Shown here: piece by piece, positions 36,450 to 45,903 of the stretch
Position numbering within the stretch: the stretch's first letter is position 1
How the letters are laid out: each line of letters opens with the position of its first letter
Source: JAIVGV01 sp031425275
GTDB lineage: Bacteria > Acidobacteriota > Blastocatellia > Pyrinomonadales > Pyrinomonadaceae
Length of the DNA stretch: 64,000 nt
Assembly: GCA_031425275.1 (NCBI GenBank)
Contig: JANPJA010000073.1
Location: forward strand, 124,001 to 188,000
Reading direction: 5' to 3'
Program-made: the position numbers and the translations under genes
The notes under the pieces: model-generated
Seen by the model: only the letters and a program-made list of their open reading frames with translations
What the model was told of the DNA's origin: nothing
Database searches by the model: none

Positions 36450-39400
36450 ATGAAAACCTCGCACCAAGGATACGTGCGCCGCTTGCGCGTTCCGAAACAG
36501 CGTCGTGTCGCGGCCCTTCTGCTGTTGCTCGCCTGTGCCGCCCTCTACCCCTCGACGTTGGCCACGACCTCGACGCTCGCGGGCGCGGCCGGCTCTCGCG
36601 TGGTTTCGACGGGCCGGACGCCGAACTTCGCCGGCGTCGCCGTCGCGGCCGCCCCCAACGAGATACCGATCTACGGCCAGCCCTACGACGGCCGCGCGGT
36701 CGAAGTCAGCTCGAAGATACAGGGCGGGATACAGTATGACCGCGAGGCGGCCGACGACTTCGACCTGAATGCCACGATCACGCGCGTCCTCGTGCGCGGC
36801 GGGCGCGGCGGCTACAACATGCCGCCGAACCCGATCTACTACGGCGTTTACGTGCGCTTCTACGACGGTACACAGGGCATGCCCGGCGCGCTGCAAGTAG
36901 AACACTACCTGCCGGCCGGCACGCCCGGCGTCGTGTTCAACGCATCGCAGCCCGGCAACTTCGACATCACCCTCCCCACGCCCTTCAATGCCGCCGGCAA
37001 ACATTTTCTCTCCGTCCAGCCGGTGTTCGGCGGTTCGGAGACGTGGGCGGTGTCGAGCGGCAACTACCCGAACGTGCGCGGCGCGGCGTGGGTCAAGCGG
37101 GATCGGGCGGCGAACGCTCCGTGGGCCGGGGCGAGCATCGCGGGCAGACCGAACGACATGTCGTTCGACCTGTTCGGCACGCTCCTGACCGGGCCGCGCC
37201 TCGACACGCTGTCGCCCAACCCCGTCTCGCGCAGCGGCCTCGTCCGCGTCAGCGGGGCCAACTTCGGCGCCGCGCGGGGCGCCAGCCAGTTGACCATAGA
37301 CGGCAAGCAGTCGCAGTACATCGCACACTGGTCGGACAACCTGATCGTCGCCTACGTGCCCGAAGCCTCGACGATAGGCGACGTGCCCGTGAGCATTACG
37401 ACCGCCGCCGGCACGGGGAGCGCGACGCTCGGCGTCACGACCCGCCCCGCGGACGGGCGCATCCGCTGGCGCTTCACCGTCGCCGGCGACTACGTGCCGC
37501 GCCGCGCCGAGGTCGGCCCCGACGGCACCGTCTATATCAACGACGTGCTCGGCAGGCTCTACGCGCTCACGCCGGACGGCGGGTTGAAGTGGGTCTTCCA
37601 AGCCGGCCTGATCGGGGCCATGGGACCCGTCTCAGTTGGCGGGGACGGGACGATTTACATCGCCGGCCTCGTGCCGAGGGACCCGGGGACGACGTGTGAG
37701 GCCAGCCAGTTCCTCGTCAACGTCGAGGGCATCTTCGCCGTCCGCCCCGACGGCACGCGGAAGTGGCTCTTCGATAAGACGTGCGACGATCTGCTCTCCG
37801 GCCCGAACGTCGGGCCGGACGGGAACATTCACGTCGTCACCGACGCCACCGGCATCGGGGCCTTCGCCTTGAAACCCGACGGCACGCTCGCCCACGCCCC
37901 CACGGGCCGCTTCGGCGTGGACGGCGCGCAGGGCACGGAGATCGTCTTCGGCCCCGCCGCGCCGGGGCAGGCCCCGACGCAGAAGTACTTCCAGTACGAG
38001 TCGGGCGGCCTCTTCGGCTACACGCTTGAGGGGCAGCGCGTCTTCCTCTACGCGATCAACGCCGTCGGGATCACCCAGCCCGTCGCGGGCCAGCAGACCG
38101 GCACCATCTACACGACCACTGACAACCAGACGGCGGGCCGCTTCTTCGCCGTCTCGCCGCAGGGCGCGCTGCGCTGGGTGTCGCCCATCCGCCCCGTCAG
38201 CCGCCTCTCCATCCCGGACGCGCCGCCGAGCGAGTCGGCCGTTTACATCGTGCAGGATCAGTACCGGCTCCACCGCGTCAATCCGGCGGACGGCTCCGTC
38301 GTCTGGACTTTCATCGACGGGGAGACTCTCTACGACCCCGTCGCCAGCCCCGACGACCGCCTCGTCCTGTTGGGCGGGCGCATCAACGTCGGGCAGCCCG
38401 GTTTCTTCGAGGCCGTCTCGAACGACGGGCGCAAGCTCTGGAAGCAGTATTTACCGAACGAGCCGGGCTTCGGCGACGGCGGGCAGGTCATGCCAAACAC
38501 CCGCGCGCGCTTCACCGCCGACGGTCAGACCGCCTACATCGCGGCCGACGTGCTGGGCGATAATCGAACCGAGTCGAACCCGGTCTATTCCTTCTTCTAC
38601 GCGCTCGACACGTCGGACGACAACGTGCCCGTCAACCGACCGCCGACGGCGACGGTGACGAGCCCGCTGCCGAACTCAAGCGTCCCCGTCCGCACCGAGA
38701 TCAACTTCACGGCCCGGGCCGAGGACGACGCTCAGATCGCGCGCGTCGATTTTTACTACAACCACAACGGCTTCCAAACTCTGCTCGGCTCGGACACGAC
38801 GCCGGACGCCGGCGGCATCTACGGCGTCAAGTTCACGCCGCCCGATCAGGGAACCTACGGCCTCTTCGCCGCCGCCTACGACGCGGGGGGCTTGCGCGGC
38901 GACTCGCCGCTCGTCACCATCACGGCGAGCAGCCAACCGCCCACCGTCTCGTGGGTAAGCCCCGCCGGCGGTTCGACCTTCGCCGCGCCCGCCGGGCTCA
39001 CGCTCGTGGCGCGCGCCGCGGACTCGGACGGAACCGTCGCCGGAGTCGAGTTCAGGAGCTATCAGGCCGGTGTCAGCGGCTCCAACGTCATCGGCTCCGA
39101 CGCGACGCCGGACGCCGGCGGTAACTACCAGATCGAGTGGGCGAATCCGCCGCAGGGCACGCACGAACTCACGGCTACGGCGATTGATAACAGCGGCCTC
39201 AGCCGGAGCGCGGTCGTCACCGTCACCGTCGGCCCGGCCGCGACGCCCGTCTATACAATCGGCGGCACGGTGCGCGACCCCGCCGGCTCGCCCATGTCCG
39301 GCGTGAGCGTGACGCTCGGAAACTCAAGCTCGGCGACGGCGACCACGGGCGCCGACGGCTCCTACCTGTTCAGCGATCTGCAAGGCGGGGGCAGCTACTC

Positions 39401-41627
39401 CGTGACCCCGTTTAAGGCGGCATACTCGTTCTCGCCCCCGCAGCTCGTTTTCAACAACCTCGGCGCGAACCAGACGGCCAACTTCACCGGCGCGCGTAAC
39501 TCGTATGCCGTGAGCGGTCAGATCAAAGACAACCACAACGTCGCGCTCGTGGGCGTGACCGTCACCCTGAGTGGCGGTCAGGCGGCCGCCACGACCACCG
39601 ACGCGAACGGCAACTACTCGTTCCCGTCCGTCGCGGCCGGAGGCGACTATGTCGTCACGCCCTCGCGTGTGAACTACACGTTCGCGCCGGCCAACGCGAC
39701 GCTCACGAACCTGTCGGCCGATCAGGCCGCGAACTTCTCCGGCACGCTCAACACGCACGGCATCAGCGGGCGCGTGACGGAGAACGGCAACAGCCTCGCC
39801 GGCGTGACCGTCACGCTCACCGGCGCGCAGTCAGGGACGGCGACGACCGACGCGGGCGGCAACTACTCGTTCACAAATCTCGCGGCGGGCGGCAACTACA
39901 TCGTCACGCCGGGCCTGTCTAACTACACGTTCGCGCCCGCGTCGCGCGCGTTCAATAGTCTTTCGGCCAACCAGACGGGCGACTTCGCGGGCACGCTCGA
40001 CACGCACGTTATCTCTGGGCGGATCGTTGCCGGCAACAACAACGGCCTCGCGGGCGTCGCCGTCGCGCTCACGGGCGCGCAGTCCGGCTCGACGCGGACG
40101 GATGCCGACGGCAGCTACTCGTTCGTCGGACTCCCGGCGGGAGGGAACTACACCGTCACGCCGTCGCCGGCTAGCTACATGTTCGCGCCCGCGTCACGCA
40201 CGTTCAACCAACTGGGCGGCAATCAGTCCGCCGACTTCGCGGCCACGCCGCTGACCTTCACTCTGAGCGGCCGCGTGGCGCAGGGCGAAACCGGACTCGC
40301 GGGGTTGACGGTCACGATATCCGGCGACCGGACGGGGACGACAACTACCGACGCACAGGGTAACTACTCGTTCGGTAATCTGCCCTCGGGCGGCAGCATC
40401 GTGGTCACCCCGTCCGGGGCAAACTACACCTTCGCACCGCCGAGCCAGTCGATTAACATCGACGGGGTTCGCGCCGGAGTTAACTTTGCGGCCGTGCCCG
40501 TCCCGAACGTGATCCAGTTCAGCGCCCAGAGCTACCAGTTCTCCGAGGCCGACGGCCGCGCCACGATTACGGTGACCCGCGCCGGTGACACCTCCGGGGC
40601 GGCGTCCGTCGTGTTCCAGACCACGGATGACCCGGAGGCCGTGCCCTGCGTCACGGTCAACAGCAAGGCTTACGCCCGGTGCGATTACGCCACCACCGTG
40701 GAGACGCTGAGCTGGGCGGCCGGCGACGCGCGGCCGAAGACCGTCGTCATCCCGCTCATCGACGACTCCCGGGCGGAAGGCAACGAGACCTTACAGATCA
40801 AACTCTCAGGCCCACAGGGCGGGTTAGTCGGGGGCGTCGGGACTGCGGCGCTAACGATCCAGGACACGGAGGCGGCGGAGGGAACAAACCCCCTCGGCGA
40901 TAACGGGTTCTTCGTGCGGATGCAGTATCTCGACTTCCTCTCCCGTGAGCCGGAGGCGGGCGAGCCGTGGACGAACGTCTTGAACAACTGCCCCGACGCC
41001 AACAACGATCCGGCCTGCGACCGGAGGCTGGTTTCGTCGGCCTTCTTCCAGTCGCCGGAGTTCCAGCTCAAGGGGCTTTACACGTTCCTCTTCTACAAGG
41101 CTGCGTTCGGGCGGCTTCCCGAGTACGGGGAGATCATCCCCGACATGAGGAGCGTGGCCGGGCAGACGGGCGCGGAAGTTTTCCAGAAGCGCGCGGCCTA
41201 CGCCACGGCCTTCGCGCAGCGGCCGGAGTTCACACAGCTCTACGGGCCGATGACTGACCTGCAGTACGTGGACGCGCTGCTGGGCCGCTACGGGTTGCAG
41301 CAGATCACGACCGAGGTGCCGGCCGACCCGGAGGGGGCGGGTCAGGTGACGCTGACGAGGGAGCAATTGGCGAGCGCGCTCACCGACAACTCTTTGACGC
41401 GGGCGCAGGTCTTGCGGGCGGTGGTGCAGAGCGGCGAGGCGGACGCGGCCGAGTACCACGGGGCGTTCGTGGCCATGCAGTACTACGGCTACCTGCGGAG
41501 GACGCCGGAGCAGTCGGGGTACGACGCATGGCTCAGGGTGATCAGGCAAGACCCGTCGAACGTGAGAATGATGGTCGATGGGTTCGTCAACTCGCAGGAG
41601 TACCGCCTCCGGTTCGGCCAGCCGTAA
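36450..41627 (+). CDS. Large exported multidomain protein: beta-propeller, Ig-like, five carboxypeptidase-regulatory repeats, Calx-beta, DUF4214-like end
   Basis: A signal peptide (residues ~20-45) precedes a ~180-residue jelly-roll-like domain and an IPT/TIG domain (RLDTLSPNPVSRSGLVRVSG). A PQQ-type beta-propeller follows (repeats like DGTVYINDVLGRLYALTPDG and GALRWVSPIRP). Two Ig-like domains come next (PPTATVTSPLPNSSV; PPTVSWVSPAGGS). Then come five ~83-residue carboxypeptidase-regulatory-like repeats (each G.V....LAGV.VTL.G...... TTDA.GNYSF), a Calx-beta domain (NVIQFSAQSYQFSEADGRA) and a helical DUF4214-like end (MQYLDFLSREPE; MQYYGYLRRTPEQSGYDAW). The protein is 1725 residues and probably secreted or surface-bound. 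A strong terminator follows, so the gene is likely monocistronic. Function could be adhesion or envelope structure. Confidence 0.85.
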   Translation: MKTSHQGYVRRLRVPKQRRVAALLLLLACAALYPSTLATTSTLAGAAGSRVVSTGRTPNFAGVAVAAAPNEIPIYGQPYDGRAVEVSSKIQGGIQYDREAADDFDLNATITRVLVRGGRGGYNMPPNPIYYGVYVRFYDGTQGMPGALQVEHYLPAGTPGVVFNASQPGNFDITLPTPFNAAGKHFLSVQPVFGGSETWAVSSGNYPNVRGAAWVKRDRAANAPWAGASIAGRPNDMSFDLFGTLLTGPRLDTLSPNPVSRSGLVRVSGANFGAARGASQLTIDGKQSQYIAHWSDNLIVAYVPEASTIGDVPVSITTAAGTGSATLGVTTRPADGRIRWRFTVAGDYVPRRAEVGPDGTVYINDVLGRLYALTPDGGLKWVFQAGLIGAMGPVSVGGDGTIYIAGLVPRDPGTTCEASQFLVNVEGIFAVRPDGTRKWLFDKTCDDLLSGPNVGPDGNIHVVTDATGIGAFALKPDGTLAHAPTGRFGVDGAQGTEIVFGPAAPGQAPTQKYFQYESGGLFGYTLEGQRVFLYAINAVGITQPVAGQQTGTIYTTTDNQTAGRFFAVSPQGALRWVSPIRPVSRLSIPDAPPSESAVYIVQDQYRLHRVNPADGSVVWTFIDGETLYDPVASPDDRLVLLGGRINVGQPGFFEAVSNDGRKLWKQYLPNEPGFGDGGQVMPNTRARFTADGQTAYIAADVLGDNRTESNPVYSFFYALDTSDDNVPVNRPPTATVTSPLPNSSVPVRTEINFTARAEDDAQIARVDFYYNHNGFQTLLGSDTTPDAGGIYGVKFTPPDQGTYGLFAAAYDAGGLRGDSPLVTITASSQPPTVSWVSPAGGSTFAAPAGLTLVARAADSDGTVAGVEFRSYQAGVSGSNVIGSDATPDAGGNYQIEWANPPQGTHELTATAIDNSGLSRSAVVTVTVGPAATPVYTIGGTVRDPAGSPMSGVSVTLGNSSSATATTGADGSYLFSDLQGGGSYSVTPFKAAYSFSPPQLVFNNLGANQTANFTGARNSYAVSGQIKDNHNVALVGVTVTLSGGQAAATTTDANGNYSFPSVAAGGDYVVTPSRVNYTFAPANATLTNLSADQAANFSGTLNTHGISGRVTENGNSLAGVTVTLTGAQSGTATTDAGGNYSFTNLAAGGNYIVTPGLSNYTFAPASRAFNSLSANQTGDFAGTLDTHVISGRIVAGNNNGLAGVAVALTGAQSGSTRTDADGSYSFVGLPAGGNYTVTPSPASYMFAPASRTFNQLGGNQSADFAATPLTFTLSGRVAQGETGLAGLTVTISGDRTGTTTTDAQGNYSFGNLPSGGSIVVTPSGANYTFAPPSQSINIDGVRAGVNFAAVPVPNVIQFSAQSYQFSEADGRATITVTRAGDTSGAASVVFQTTDDPEAVPCVTVNSKAYARCDYATTVETLSWAAGDARPKTVVIPLIDDSRAEGNETLQIKLSGPQGGLVGGVGTAALTIQDTEAAEGTNPLGDNGFFVRMQYLDFLSREPEAGEPWTNVLNNCPDANNDPACDRRLVSSAFFQSPEFQLKGLYTFLFYKAAFGRLPEYGEIIPDMRSVAGQTGAEVFQKRAAYATAFAQRPEFTQLYGPMTDLQYVDALLGRYGLQQITTEVPADPEGAGQVTLTREQLASALTDNSLTRAQVLRAVVQSGEADAAEYHGAFVAMQYYGYLRRTPEQSGYDAWLRVIRQDPSNVRMMVDGFVNSQEYRLRFGQP
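39252..40490 (+). repeat. Five in-frame ~250-nt repeats encoding carboxypeptidase-regulatory-like domains
   Basis: Units begin at about 39252, 39504, 39756, 40006 and 40257. Each encodes a fold starting with (I/V)SG(R/Q)(V/I) and ending with a N.TF.P....N.L...Q.ADF pattern. The regular spacing shows internal tandem duplication. Confidence 0.85.
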
Positions 41628-41648
41628 CTTGAAGGCCAACCCCCAGGC

Positions 41649-41695
41649 AACGAGAGCGGCGCACGGATACGAGTCCCGTGCGCCGCTCTCGTTTT
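41649..41695 (+). terminator. Rho-independent terminator after the surface-protein gene
   Basis: AACGAGAGCGGCGCACGG (41649-41666) pairs perfectly with CCGTGCGCCGCTCTCGTT (41676-41693), and TTTTATAAG overlaps its right edge. Confidence 0.9.
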
Positions 41696-41710
41696 ATAAG
41701 GGTCAGGTTG

Positions 41711-43606
41711 TCAGGGCCGGAGCTTGAGCCGGTGGATGATGAAGTCGCCGCGCCGGTCGCCGGCGTCGCGCTCGTAGAAGCGGTCGAGGTGAGAGAAGTC
41801 GAAGGAGCCGTCGGCGGGAGCGACGGCGTAGGAGAGCAGGGGGCGCGCGGCGCGCTCGCGGTCGAAGGCGGCGACGAACCGGGCGTAGGAGTCGAGCGCG
41901 GCACGAATTTCGGCGGGCGTGACGGGCTGCCACGAGAGGCTGAGGTTCGGGTTGTCGCGCGTGTTGCCGACAAGCCCGTTGAGATAGACGCGGCGGCGCG
42001 GGTCGAGCGCGGTGGTGGCGGCGTCGGCCTCGTCGATGCCGTCAAAGCGCACGCCCGTGAAGTAGAGCTGGCGCGAGAGTCTTTCGTGATCCTCGGCGGG
42101 CGTGACGCCGGGGAAGACGAACATGTGCGGAGCCCAGAGCACCGCCTGCGGCGCGACGGTCGGCAGGTAGTCGGCCGCCGACATGGAGGCCGCGAAGACG
42201 ACCTCCGGGCGCGTGTCGGGCGGAGCAGCCGCGCCCGCCGCGTCGCGCCCCAACTCCGCGAGTCGCAGGGCGGCGGGCCGCAGGCGGTCTTGCAAGTCGA
42301 AAGTCCGCCTCATGCGGCCCGCGTGGCGCACCGTCCCGGCCGCGCCCCAGCACAGGACGACGAGCGTGACGGCGGCGAGCGAGCGCGCGTACAACTTCGG
42401 CGCGCGCCCGCCCCGCAGGGCGCGGCGGAACAGTCCGGCGACCAGCACGGCGGCGATGAGCGCGGCGAAATTCGCCGCGTACAACTCGTAGTGGATGGGC
42501 TGGAGCGAACGGTTCGTGAGGACGTGCTGGTTGAGGACGGCGAAGGGGAGCAGGACGAACGAGAGGGCGTAGAGAGTCCGTGGTTCGCGCCATGCGTAGA
42601 GGCCGCGCCGCGCGCCCCACGCGAGTGCGAGCAGCACGAGGAGCGCGAGCAGTTCGGGCGTGCGGAAGAGATCGGGCGCGCGCGTCGCGGTGAGCTGGTG
42701 CGAAACGTCGATGCCGGCGTCGCGGCGCGAGACGAGCAGGAAGTAAGGCGGCAAAGCGGCGGCCGAGAGTGCGACGGCGGCGGCAATTGTTTTCGCCCCC
42801 GCACGCCACCCTGCGGGGCGGAAGACGAGCCACAGCGCGAGGAGGCAGCAAACCCAAGCGAGCGCGGTCGTCCACAGATAGAAATATGAATAGACGAGGG
42901 CGGCGAAGCAGAGGGCGGCGAGAAACATCGAGACTAGCCGGGCGCGGCGTTGACGAGACGCGAGCGCGCGCGCGACGCAGAGATAGAAGAGGAAGAGGAC
43001 GGGGAACGGAAGCGCGGGGACGTAGCGGCGCAAGAATGGCGGGTAGCTGAGGACGATGGGCGTGGTGCCGAGCAGATACTGGACGGGGCCATAGACGGTC
43101 GGGACGGTGCTCAGGCAGAGGACGAAGAGTGCGCCCGCGGCGGCGAGCCGCGCGTCTTCGGTCGCGTCCGCGAGCAGCCGGAAGAGGACGAGCGGCGTCA
43201 GGAGGGCGACGAGCAGCGTGACGAGGGCGAAGGCGGCCGAGGCGTCGAGCCGGAGGGCGCGCGCGGCGAGCGCGACGATCCGCGGGGGGAGAAATTGGAT
43301 CGAGAAGAACGACTCGGGGAGCGGCGCGACGGCCGAGTCGTCGCGGCCGGAGTAGGGGTCGTTGCGGCGCGGGCGGCCGTCGGCGAGCGCGCGCACGTAG
43401 GCGGCGTAGGCGTGCTCGTCGGCCTCGACGAAGGGCAGCGCGCCGTTCCAGTCGCGCCCGCGCGCGAGCGGGAGCGCGACGAGCGGGTAGAGTCCGAACA
43501 CGACGACGACGGCGGCCGCGAGCAGGCCGAGACGCCAGCGCACTTTTGTTCGCGTCTCGGCCGCCGGCGCGGCGTCAGTTTGTGTAGGCGCGGGCGTGAT
43601 GGTCAT
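41711..43606 (-). CDS. Polytopic membrane protein of unknown function, paralogue of the next gene
   Basis: A 631-residue protein with about a dozen hydrophobic helices. It has an N-terminal extracytoplasmic segment FVEADEHAYAAYVRALADGRP and NDPYSGRDD, and a soluble C-terminal domain of ~200 residues ending FDFSHLDRFYERDAGD. The layout, with many helices plus an acidic DE motif in the first loop, resembles GT-C type glycosyltransferases (PMT/ArnT-like). The match is general and no family is asserted. It is a paralogue of the upstream gene on the same strand, with the same conserved loop and the same last ~30 residues. A short inverted repeat lies between the two genes. Confidence 0.7.
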   Translation of the reverse strand: MTITPAPTQTDAAPAAETRTKVRWRLGLLAAAVVVVFGLYPLVALPLARGRDWNGALPFVEADEHAYAAYVRALADGRPRRNDPYSGRDDSAVAPLPESFFSIQFLPPRIVALAARALRLDASAAFALVTLLVALLTPLVLFRLLADATEDARLAAAGALFVLCLSTVPTVYGPVQYLLGTTPIVLSYPPFLRRYVPALPFPVLFLFYLCVARALASRQRRARLVSMFLAALCFAALVYSYFYLWTTALAWVCCLLALWLVFRPAGWRAGAKTIAAAVALSAAALPPYFLLVSRRDAGIDVSHQLTATRAPDLFRTPELLALLVLLALAWGARRGLYAWREPRTLYALSFVLLPFAVLNQHVLTNRSLQPIHYELYAANFAALIAAVLVAGLFRRALRGGRAPKLYARSLAAVTLVVLCWGAAGTVRHAGRMRRTFDLQDRLRPAALRLAELGRDAAGAAAPPDTRPEVVFAASMSAADYLPTVAPQAVLWAPHMFVFPGVTPAEDHERLSRQLYFTGVRFDGIDEADAATTALDPRRRVYLNGLVGNTRDNPNLSLSWQPVTPAEIRAALDSYARFVAAFDRERAARPLLSYAVAPADGSFDFSHLDRFYERDAGDRRGDFIIHRLKLRP

Positions 43607-43619
43607 TGGTCAAGGCGGA

Positions 43620-43740
43620 CTCACCGCAGAGACGCAGAGGGCGCGGAGGGGGCGCAGAAGAGATGGAAAACATTTAACCCGTGTGGCCTTCAAGTCTCTG
43701 CGTTGACTCCGCGAATCCTTTCGCGTCTCTGCGGTGAATC
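43620..43740. repeat. Inverted repeat between the two paralogous membrane genes (CGCAGAG class)
   Basis: The left arm (43620-43660) has CGCAGAG words spaced 8-11 nt apart. The right arm (43693-43740) has CTCTGCG words, ending CGTCTCTGCGGTGA. The spacing is irregular, unlike the strict heptamer arrays. Similar words are, to my knowledge, common in other bacterial genomes. Confidence 0.75.
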
Positions 43741-43778
43741 AAACGGATTGATATTCAAGTCGAAAAGAGAGCGACGAC

Positions 43779-45749
43779 TCAGCGCGGCCGCAATCGTACA
43801 CGATGGATGACGTAGCCGCCCGCGCGCTCGCCGGCGTCGCGCTCGTAGAAGCGGTCGAGGTGGGAGAAGTCGAAGGGGCCGCCGGCGGGGGCGACGGCGA
43901 AGCCGAGCGGGAGCAGTCCCGCGCGCTCGCGCGTGAAGGACGCGCGGTAGTCGGCGTAGGCGCGCGCGGCGGCGAGCATCTCCGCGCGCGAGATGGGCGG
44001 CAGGTGCGCGTCCCACCCTTCGAGCGCGCGCGTCCAGCCGAAGACCGCGCTCAGGAGAAAGGTGCGCCGCTCCAACAGGCGCAGGAAGTCTTCCTCCGTG
44101 AAGCCGGAGTAGTAGAGTTGCTGGGAGAGCCGCTCGCGCTCCTCTTCGCTCGTGACGCCGTTGAAGGAGAATGTGTGGAGCGCCCAGAGCGTGGGTTGCG
44201 GCGCGACGGTCGGCGCGAGGTCGGCCTGCCGGAAGTCGGAGTAGAAGACCGTGGCGCGCGCCGACCCCGGCTCGCGGCGCGCGATCCCGGCGAGGCGCAG
44301 GAGCGGGGGCCGCGCCTCGTCGAGCAGCAGGTTACGCCCGGCGGTGAGGCGCGTCGCCGCGACGGACTCGAACGCGCCGACGGCGAACACGGCGGCGGCG
44401 AACACGGCGAGCGCGCGCGGAGAGAAGCTGAACGCCCGTGATTCGTCGCGGGCGGCGCGGGCGGTCGCGGGGGGTATGTGTTGCGCGTCGTCCGTCTCCC
44501 GGCCGCGTCGCGCGAGCCGGGCGACGAGCAGCGCGGCGAGCGGCCAGCAGTAGTTTGTGACGAACAGCTCGTAGTGCAGCGGTTGGAGCGTGCGGCCCGT
44601 CACGAGTTGCTGGTTGAAGACGGCGAAGGGCAGCAGCGCGAACGAAGCGGCGAGCAGGGCGGCCGGGTCGCTCAGACTCACGCGGCCGCGCCGCGCGCAG
44701 ACGAACAGCGCGATGAGGACGCAGAAGCCCGCCAGTTCCGAGACTTGCAGGAAGTCCGGCGCGCGCGTGAAGACTAAACCCTGCGCGGCGTCGAGCGCGG
44801 GCGCGCGGCGCGAGAGCAGCGCGAAGTAAGGCGCGAGCGCGACGGCCGCGAGCGCGGCGAGCGCGGCCAGAGTCTTGAGCGAGCGCGCTCTCTCGTCCGC
44901 GCGGAAGAGCAGCCAGCAGAGCGCGAGGCAACCGGCACACGCGAGCGCGGCCGTCCACAGATAAAAATATGAATAGACGAGGGCGGCGAAGCAGAGGGCG
45001 GCGGGGAGCGCGGAGACGAGCGCGCCGCGCGGCGAGCGCGCGGCCAGAGCGCGCCACGCACAGGCGCAGAAGAGGAAGAAGAGGGGGAAGGGCACGGCCG
45101 GGACGTAGCGGCGCAGGAACGGGAGCGGCGTGTGCGAAATTTGCGCGCCCGCCAGCACGTCCAAAAGCTTGTGGCCCGTGGCGAAACCGCCGAGGCACAG
45201 CACCGCGAGCGCGGCCGTTGCGGCGAAGCGCGCGTCGCGCGTCGCCGCGAGGAGCAGCCAGAAGAGCGCGAGCGTTGAGGCGAAGGCGGTGAGCGGCGAA
45301 AGAAGTGTGAAGACGGTCGAGGCCGAAAGGCCGAAGAGTCGAGCCGGCAGCGCGAGCAGGTAAGGCGGGACGAACTGGATCGAGAAAAGCGTCTCAGTCC
45401 CCGCCGCGTCGAGCGCGTCGTCGCGGCCGGTGTAAGGATCGGCGCGGCGCGGCCGCCCGTCGATGAGGGCGTTGACGTAGGCCGAGTAGGCCGTCTCGTC
45501 CGGCTGAAAGGAGGCGTACTGGCCCTGCCACTCTCCGCCGCGTACCGCCCAGAGGTGAACTTGCGGCACGAGCGCGAGCGCGGCCATCAACAGTCCCGCG
45601 CCCACGCCCCAGCGCCAGCGCGGCCATGAGCGCGCGCCGGGCGCGGGTGCGTCTTCGCTTCTCGTGTGCGAGTTCTCAGCGGGCACGATGGGGGCGGCCG
45701 CGCCGGCCGGGGGCGCGCGGGAGCGTGGGTTGACGAGCGGGGGCATCAT
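43779..45749 (-). CDS. Polytopic membrane protein, paralogue of the preceding family member
   Basis: The 656-residue product shares with its neighbour the loop FQPDETAYSAYVNALIDGRP followed by ADPYTGRDD. It also shares a central FLRRYVPAVPFPLFFLF-like helix start and the end PFDFSHLDRFYERDAGER. About twelve hydrophobic helices are visible. The two genes form a tandem duplication, and a 50-nt segment is almost identical in both. The start at MMPPLVNP was chosen because the frame before it lacks coding character. It could be a GT-C type sugar transferase with an acidic DE motif in the first external loop; no specific family is certain. Confidence 0.7.
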   Translation of the reverse strand: MMPPLVNPRSRAPPAGAAAPIVPAENSHTRSEDAPAPGARSWPRWRWGVGAGLLMAALALVPQVHLWAVRGGEWQGQYASFQPDETAYSAYVNALIDGRPRRADPYTGRDDALDAAGTETLFSIQFVPPYLLALPARLFGLSASTVFTLLSPLTAFASTLALFWLLLAATRDARFAATAALAVLCLGGFATGHKLLDVLAGAQISHTPLPFLRRYVPAVPFPLFFLFCACAWRALAARSPRGALVSALPAALCFAALVYSYFYLWTAALACAGCLALCWLLFRADERARSLKTLAALAALAAVALAPYFALLSRRAPALDAAQGLVFTRAPDFLQVSELAGFCVLIALFVCARRGRVSLSDPAALLAASFALLPFAVFNQQLVTGRTLQPLHYELFVTNYCWPLAALLVARLARRGRETDDAQHIPPATARAARDESRAFSFSPRALAVFAAAVFAVGAFESVAATRLTAGRNLLLDEARPPLLRLAGIARREPGSARATVFYSDFRQADLAPTVAPQPTLWALHTFSFNGVTSEEERERLSQQLYYSGFTEEDFLRLLERRTFLLSAVFGWTRALEGWDAHLPPISRAEMLAAARAYADYRASFTRERAGLLPLGFAVAPAGGPFDFSHLDRFYERDAGERAGGYVIHRVRLRPR

Positions 45750-45824
45750 GTCACGGCCGCGCCCGCCGCGGCAAAGCGACGCGGCCGGCTTAACCGCGAA
45801 TCGATCAGGCCGTACCGAAAGCAC

Positions 45825-45860
45825 GGCGGGCGCGCTCGCAAAAAGCTGAGCGCGCCCGCC
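45825..45860. terminator. GC-rich hairpin near the 5' end of the membrane-protein gene
   Basis: GGCGGGCGCGCTC (45825-45837) pairs perfectly with GAGCGCGCCCGCC (45848-45860). The loop contains AAAAA. There is no classical T run, so it may be a terminator for the minus-strand gene upstream or a structural element only. Confidence 0.4.
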
Positions 45861-45903
45861 GGCCTGTTCAGTCGGCGCGGCCCGACTGTCTGAAACGAGT
45901 CGG

